The translations under genes and the position numbers were made by a program. Under the pieces are notes generated by a model. That model made no database searches. It was not told the DNA's origin and saw only the letters and a list, made by a program, of their open reading frames with translations. Shown here piece by piece: positions 7,003 to 10,323 of a DNA stretch of 10,323 bases. The stretch is from contig MAXM01000113.1 of assembly GCA_001751015.1 (NCBI GenBank), forward strand, positions 1 to 10,323, read 5' to 3'. The stretch comes from Desulfobacterales bacterium C00003106 (lineage in GTDB: Bacteria > Desulfobacterota > Desulfobacteria > Desulfobacterales > C00003106). Numbering within the stretch: position 1 is the first letter of the stretch; the number at the start of each line of letters is the position of its first letter.

Positions 7003-7550
7003 AATGGTTTGGGAAAAAAAAGAAAGAGGATATCTCACCGGAATCTGAAACAGTGACAAGGGGGCTTTTGATATTTGCAGATACAGGCACTGTTATGCGC
7101 GCCGAACAGATACTCAAAGAGGAGAACTATGATATTAAGGTGGTTAGTCCTCCTGCGCGGTATAGAACAGGCTGCGACCTCTGCGTGGAGTTCCCCCTCG
7201 TTGAAGAACCGGGCATCATCAGGATATTGAAAAAACTAAGATCAGCGCCTATAGAAGTAGTCCCCGAGTCTTCAAACAGGTTAAGGCCTCAGAAGCTTTG
7301 CACGGTGAAAGACTTCGGCGAATACATCATGGTCAGAGCAGCCAATATGAAAATTACCGTGGATAAGACAACCAAGCGGATTGTAAATATCTCGGGCGGC
7401 GGCTGCCCGGATGTGCCGTATCTCGCCTACGAGATGGTGGGAAAATCGGTTTTAAAGGCGCCTAAGCCGTCTGCCATAGGCCATACACTTTGTGCTTACG
7501 CCTTAAACACGGCGCACGAGGAACTAATAGAGTTATTGGAGAGTAAGTAA
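6999..7550 (+). CDS. Putative Se/S carrier (DUF3343-like) fused to a Cys-containing C-terminal domain
   Basis: Residues about 20-90 resemble the DUF3343 family, described as a putative Se/S carrier domain: GLLIFADTGTVMRAEQILKE at 22-41, the strand VVSPP (48-52), then the Cys pair in TGCDLC (57-62) where the family has its conserved Cys. Residues about 97-180 are a second domain I do not recognise with confidence. It contains GGGCPDVPYLAYEMVGK (133-149) and GHTLCAYAL (161-169), so Cys136 and Cys165 are candidates for chalcogen or metal binding. The product is likely cytosolic, with a Lys-rich N-terminus. It overlaps the YedE gene by four bases, a pairing known from selenium-metabolism contexts, so it probably accepts what the transporter imports. 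The fusion may make it a two-site relay; that is inference. Confidence 0.72.
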   Translation: MKWFGKKKKEDISPESETVTRGLLIFADTGTVMRAEQILKEENYDIKVVSPPARYRTGCDLCVEFPLVEEPGIIRILKKLRSAPIEVVPESSNRLRPQKLCTVKDFGEYIMVRAANMKITVDKTTKRIVNISGGGCPDVPYLAYEMVGKSVLKAPKPSAIGHTLCAYALNTAHEELIELLESK

Positions 7551-7555
7551 TAAGC

Positions 7556-8425
7556 ATGCTTCTTATGGCAGGAACCATTCCCGTTAGAGACTTGCCTTTT
7601 GTGCTGGGCCCAATCGAGCTTGTTGAAGAGAATGTTATGGTAGGCGGTCAATGCCTTGACATGAACCGGGGCACGGCTTCCATGATTTCTGCTGCCTGTG
7701 CGATCTGTCAGGAATATGGTCTAAAAAGCGCGGTTGGAATCGTGGCCGGGGATATCGGCGCCAGCGACGGGAGCGCGAAAATCTATGACTATCTCGCCGG
7801 GAATCTCCCGCAAATGGATGTTCAGATACTGACCACCCATTATATCATGCCCGACATCAAAAGAAACAAGAAGGTCTTGGAGAAGATAGATTCCCTGGAG
7901 AAAAGGCCTGTGCTGATCGCTGATGCGGGTGGCATGTATGTTGCCAAGGCTGGTGGTGACGCCGGCCGCTACGACCTGTTCACGCCCGATCTGGGAGAAC
8001 TGGCCTTTCTCGCTGACGAAAAGGCGGTCCATCCCACGTACACGCGCGGGTTTATAAGTCACATGGAGGACGATGTGCCGGAGTTGATCAGCAGGGCCTT
8101 TAAGTCAAAAAACGTTGCGCGCACGGTATTCGTAAAAGGGAAGGTCGATTATATCTGTCAGGACGGGAAGATACTGGAGACGATTGATCATCCGAACATA
8201 GAGGCCTTGGAGGCTGTTGGGGGAACAGGGGACATAATTACCGGTATAATCAGCGGATTGATCTATGCAGGTAAATCCCATGTCGACGCCTGTCGCATCG
8301 CCGGGATGGTGAACAGGACGGCGGGAAAACTCTCCCGGCCCACCCCGGCTACTCAGGTCAAAGAGATAATAAGATGTATCCCCGCCGCCCTGAGAGAAGT
8401 AAAGGATAGGTTATGCCGAAAGTAA
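7556..8425 (+). CDS. Ribokinase-fold protein related to ADP-dependent NAD(P)H-hydrate dehydratase
   Basis: The C-terminal two thirds follow the NnrD/CARKD fold: VLIADAGGMYVA (119-130, family DADxxNxLA), LFTPDLGELAFL (141-152, family LTPHPGEMxRL), VFVKGKVDYICQDG (191-204) and VGGTGDIITGIISGL (221-235), whose Asp226 matches the catalytic Asp of the AGSGD/GTGD anion-hole motif. Two known features are missing: the N-terminal NnrE epimerase domain of bifunctional enzymes, and a recognisable GxxGxVxVxGGSxxYxGA nucleotide-site segment. The first 70 residues are instead unfamiliar (GDIGASDGS at 65-73). The protein may be a kinase or ATP-using enzyme for another small molecule and not a repair enzyme. 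ATG at 7556 and ATG at 7565 are both usable; GGAGAG at 7538-7543 favours the first. The end overlaps the sulfur-carrier gene by 13 bases. Confidence 0.7.
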   Translation: MLLMAGTIPVRDLPFVLGPIELVEENVMVGGQCLDMNRGTASMISAACAICQEYGLKSAVGIVAGDIGASDGSAKIYDYLAGNLPQMDVQILTTHYIMPDIKRNKKVLEKIDSLEKRPVLIADAGGMYVAKAGGDAGRYDLFTPDLGELAFLADEKAVHPTYTRGFISHMEDDVPELISRAFKSKNVARTVFVKGKVDYICQDGKILETIDHPNIEALEAVGGTGDIITGIISGLIYAGKSHVDACRIAGMVNRTAGKLSRPTPATQVKEIIRCIPAALREVKDRLCRK

Positions 8426-8676
8426 TTATCCCTTCTCCACTTCGTAAACATGCCGACAACCGGCGGGAAGTCATCGTAGACGGGGACAACCTGAAAGGAA
8501 TTATGGAACGTCTCTTGCGACAGTATCCCGGATTGCAGATTATCAATCAGGATTCCGCTTTTTTGTCTATTTTTGTCAACAGCAGATTGATCAGGACCGG
8601 GATCGATAAATGGGATACGTTATCTCTGAACAACAGAGATGAGATTACACTCTTGATCCCCATTGCCGGAGGATAG
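8413..8676 (+). CDS. MoaD/ThiS-family ubiquitin-like sulfur carrier
   Basis: An 87-residue beta-grasp protein. The pattern is typical: first strand VIIPSPLRK, a second strand REVIVDG, a helix LKGIMERLLRQYPGL (27-41), strand FLSIFVNSRLI (50-60), then DEITLLIPIAGG ending exactly in Gly-Gly. In MoaD and ThiS this tail is adenylated by an E1-like enzyme and converted to a thiocarboxylate that donates sulfur. No E1 enzyme lies in the window. The start overlaps the kinase-like gene by 13 bases, with AAAGGAT just before the ATG. The next gene is a JAMM-type protein, a pairing seen with CysO-like and other bacterial ubiquitin-like carriers. Whether it serves molybdopterin, tungsten cofactor, thiamine or another product is open; context with Se/S genes points away from housekeeping MoaD. 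Confidence 0.85.
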   Translation: MPKVIIPSPLRKHADNRREVIVDGDNLKGIMERLLRQYPGLQIINQDSAFLSIFVNSRLIRTGIDKWDTLSLNNRDEITLLIPIAGG

Positions 8677-8688
8677 GGTGATAAAAAG

Positions 8689-9264
8689 ATGATTGCGCCT
8701 GAGCAGGTCAGCCGGATACTGTTACCCCGTCCCAACCGGCAGGAAATCCTGCAGCACTGTGAAAGAAAACTTGCAGGGAATTATCTCCCTGGTGAAGCCA
8801 GGGATCGGAGAGCCTGTGGCCTGGTGGCAGGCGTCCAAATGGAACATACCTTAGACGTCAAGCGTATAATGGAGCTAAAAAGGAATGTCAGGGACCAGGA
8901 GCCTTACAAGACATACATGGACCGCATTATGAACCAGTATGCAGTCCCTTCAAAGACCCCTTTAAGTCAGAGGGGGTGGATCACGGATCCGGTGGAGCTT
9001 AAGGAATGCTGCGATAGATGCGATAAGGACAACCTTATTATACTTGGCACATATCATACGCATATTGTCCCCTGGGAGCATGATCCGGCAAGGGATACGC
9101 CCACGCGCCTCGATACGGTTCTGGCACGAAGCAGTAATCTTTTTTCGTTCATTGTCTCCATGGTTGATCAAACCCGTCCCATAATCAGGGCGTTCTATGA
9201 AGGATCAACGGAAAAAGAGACGCTTATTGTTATCCGGGACAACCATAGACTTGGAACTAATTGA
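8689..9264 (+). CDS. JAMM/JAB-type putative metalloprotease paired with the ubiquitin-like carrier
   Basis: The 191-residue product carries the two zinc His of the JAMM motif in GTYHTH (120-125: His123, His125) and the third ligand as Asp142 in TPTRLD (137-142), matching the usual TPSxxD with Thr for Ser. The gap between His125 and the Thr is 13 residues, not the usual 7, so the active-site loop is longer. The N-terminal strand RACGLVAG (41-48) corresponds to the family's PxExCGxLxG, but the expected catalytic Glu position is Arg41; Glu36 is the closest acidic candidate. Relatives such as Mec cleave a CysO-cysteine adduct, and others process ubiquitin-like proteins. Because the carrier here already ends in GG, its processing is unlikely; release of a product or a conjugate is more plausible. 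AGGGTG lies 8 bases before the ATG. Activity needs testing. Confidence 0.8.
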   Translation: MIAPEQVSRILLPRPNRQEILQHCERKLAGNYLPGEARDRRACGLVAGVQMEHTLDVKRIMELKRNVRDQEPYKTYMDRIMNQYAVPSKTPLSQRGWITDPVELKECCDRCDKDNLIILGTYHTHIVPWEHDPARDTPTRLDTVLARSSNLFSFIVSMVDQTRPIIRAFYEGSTEKETLIVIRDNHRLGTN

Positions 9265-9268
9265 CATT

Positions 9269-10323
9269 ATGCCAGATATTCTAAATAGAGAACCGGAATT
9301 GATCGTGGGGTATACGGACCCTGTCGAGGGATTCAAGGGATGGCTGGTAATTGACGCCCTTTCTCACAAGCTTTGCGCAGGTGGCCTGAGAGTACAAAAA
9401 GGACTTACGCAGGACTGCGTCATTGATTTGGCCCGGAACATGACACTCAAGATGCGAATATCCGGTATCAGGGCCGACGGGGCAAAAAGCGGCATTGATT
9501 ACGACCCTCACTCACCCGGGAAAAAAGAGGCGCTGCGCCGCTTTCTCCACGCCATACGTCCGTATATTCTGCAATGCTATTCGGTGGGGCCTGACCTGAA
9601 TGTAAAACTCAAAGAACTTGATGATATTGCAGCCAGGCTCGATATCCCTTCGGTCAAAATCGCTATAGCCAAGGCACAAGGCTTTGATCCGCCCCACTTT
9701 TTGGAGCGTTACCGGATGCTGGAGAAGCCTGTCGATCATGTTACAGTCGGGAGTCTGCGATCAGGTTTCGGACTCGCGGCAGCCTCCCTGGCCGTCCTTG
9801 ATTTTTTCAAAATTCCGGCTCAGGAGGCAACAATAGCCATTCAGGGTTTCGGAGGATTGGGCAGCGCCGCCGCTTACAGCCTTTACGAATCAGGTGTCCG
9901 GGTTGTCGGAATAGCTGACGAGGAGAAAAGCCTCATCAGTACTGACAAACGCTCCCTTGATATCAAGGCCCTGATAGAAAACAGCGTCAACGGTCTTATG
10001 CCCAAAGGCGCGGCAAATGGCAGGTACACGGATCGAAAGGAGATATATGGCGTAGAGTGTGACCTGTTCATCCCGGCAGCCATTGAGAACGCCATTGTTT
10101 CAGACAATGCGAAAACCATCCCTGCAAAGGTGGTTGTGCCCGGCGCCAATCTTGCCATTACCCGAGACGCAGAAAGGATCTTAAATGACCGTGGTATTAT
10201 TACAATCCCGGATTTCGTGTCCGGGTGCGGCGGCTCCTTATCCATGGATGGACTGTTCGGCCCAACGTCCCACCCTTCTACGCAGGACATATTAGACCAT
10301 ATAGAAAAAAGGATGCGTAAGAT
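9269..10323 (+). CDS. Divergent Glu/Leu/Phe/Val-dehydrogenase family protein (3' end outside window)
   Basis: An open frame of 351 codons from ATG at 9269 continues past the window end. Residues about 33-135 match the amino-acid binding domain: AGGLRV (37-42), NMTLKM (57-62, Lys61), DGAKSG (70-75, Lys73 in the catalytic Lys position) and VGPDLN (106-111, catalytic Asp109). The NAD(P) domain follows with IQGFGGLGSAA (191-201), VVVPGANLAIT (288-298) and PDFVSGCGGSL (314-324). Departures: Ala37 replaces the Lys of KGGxR that contacts the glutamate side-chain carboxylate, as in Leu/Phe dehydrogenases; the EGAN Glu is Pro291; and the ANAGG Asn is replaced in SGCGG. Redox activity on an amino acid other than glutamate is likely, but a changed role is possible. 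It starts five bases after the JAMM stop, so it belongs to the same message. Confidence 0.82.
   Translation, partial: MPDILNREPELIVGYTDPVEGFKGWLVIDALSHKLCAGGLRVQKGLTQDCVIDLARNMTLKMRISGIRADGAKSGIDYDPHSPGKKEALRRFLHAIRPYILQCYSVGPDLNVKLKELDDIAARLDIPSVKIAIAKAQGFDPPHFLERYRMLEKPVDHVTVGSLRSGFGLAAASLAVLDFFKIPAQEATIAIQGFGGLGSAAAYSLYESGVRVVGIADEEKSLISTDKRSLDIKALIENSVNGLMPKGAANGRYTDRKEIYGVECDLFIPAAIENAIVSDNAKTIPAKVVVPGANLAITRDAERILNDRGIITIPDFVSGCGGSLSMDGLFGPTSHPSTQDILDHIEKRMRK

Overview
The window is chromosomal DNA from a Gram-negative bacterium. Two outer-membrane or periplasmic lipoproteins, a capsule-export protein and Sec signal peptides point that way. Codon use is mixed with no strong GC bias. The YedE-type transporter, the putative Se/S carrier protein, and two related palindromic intergenic repeats are what I would expect in an anaerobic, sulfate-reducer-like Desulfobacterota (deltaproteobacterial) genome. 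That placement is an inference from gene content, not a match to a known genome. Every supported gene lies on the + strand.

Bases 1-1980: a Wza-type polysaccharide export lipoprotein (55-801) is followed by a perfect 9-bp stem-loop (919-947) and an imperfect palindromic element (951-1138). Next comes a compact glycine-betaine-type (OpuAC/ProX) substrate-binding protein (1181-1786) that seems to lack its second lobe. A second palindromic element (1786-1964) begins on that gene's stop codon. The two elements share a 65-nt core and look like a MITE- or REP-like family.

Bases 2011-5898: an exported and membrane gene group. It holds a NicO/RcnA-type Ni/Co exporter with a His-rich loop, a secreted TPR protein, a PhnD-type lipoprotein whose usual anion-binding Ser-Thr-Ser is absent, a secreted parallel beta-helix (NosD-like) protein, and a membrane-anchored TPR protein. 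From 2890 onward the gaps between genes are 30 bases or fewer.

Bases 5902-10323 (running off the window): a tightly packed, partly overlapping set. It encodes a YeeE/YedE-type transporter, a two-domain putative Se/S carrier, a ribokinase-fold protein like ADP-dependent NAD(P)H-hydrate dehydratase, a MoaD/ThiS-type ubiquitin-like sulfur carrier ending in Gly-Gly, a JAMM/JAB-type putative metalloprotease, and a divergent amino-acid dehydrogenase of the Glu/Leu/Phe/Val family.

My reading (inference) is that the second group handles sulfur or selenium: uptake, relay through a carrier, activation on a ubiquitin-like C-terminus, and release by a JAMM hydrolase. The logic resembles the mycobacterial CysO/CysM/Mec cysteine route, but an amino-acid dehydrogenase relative stands where a sulfhydrylase would be. 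The exported genes just upstream may supply the substrate or metal. No E1-like (ThiF/MoeB) activating enzyme is in the window; downstream is the first place to look for one.
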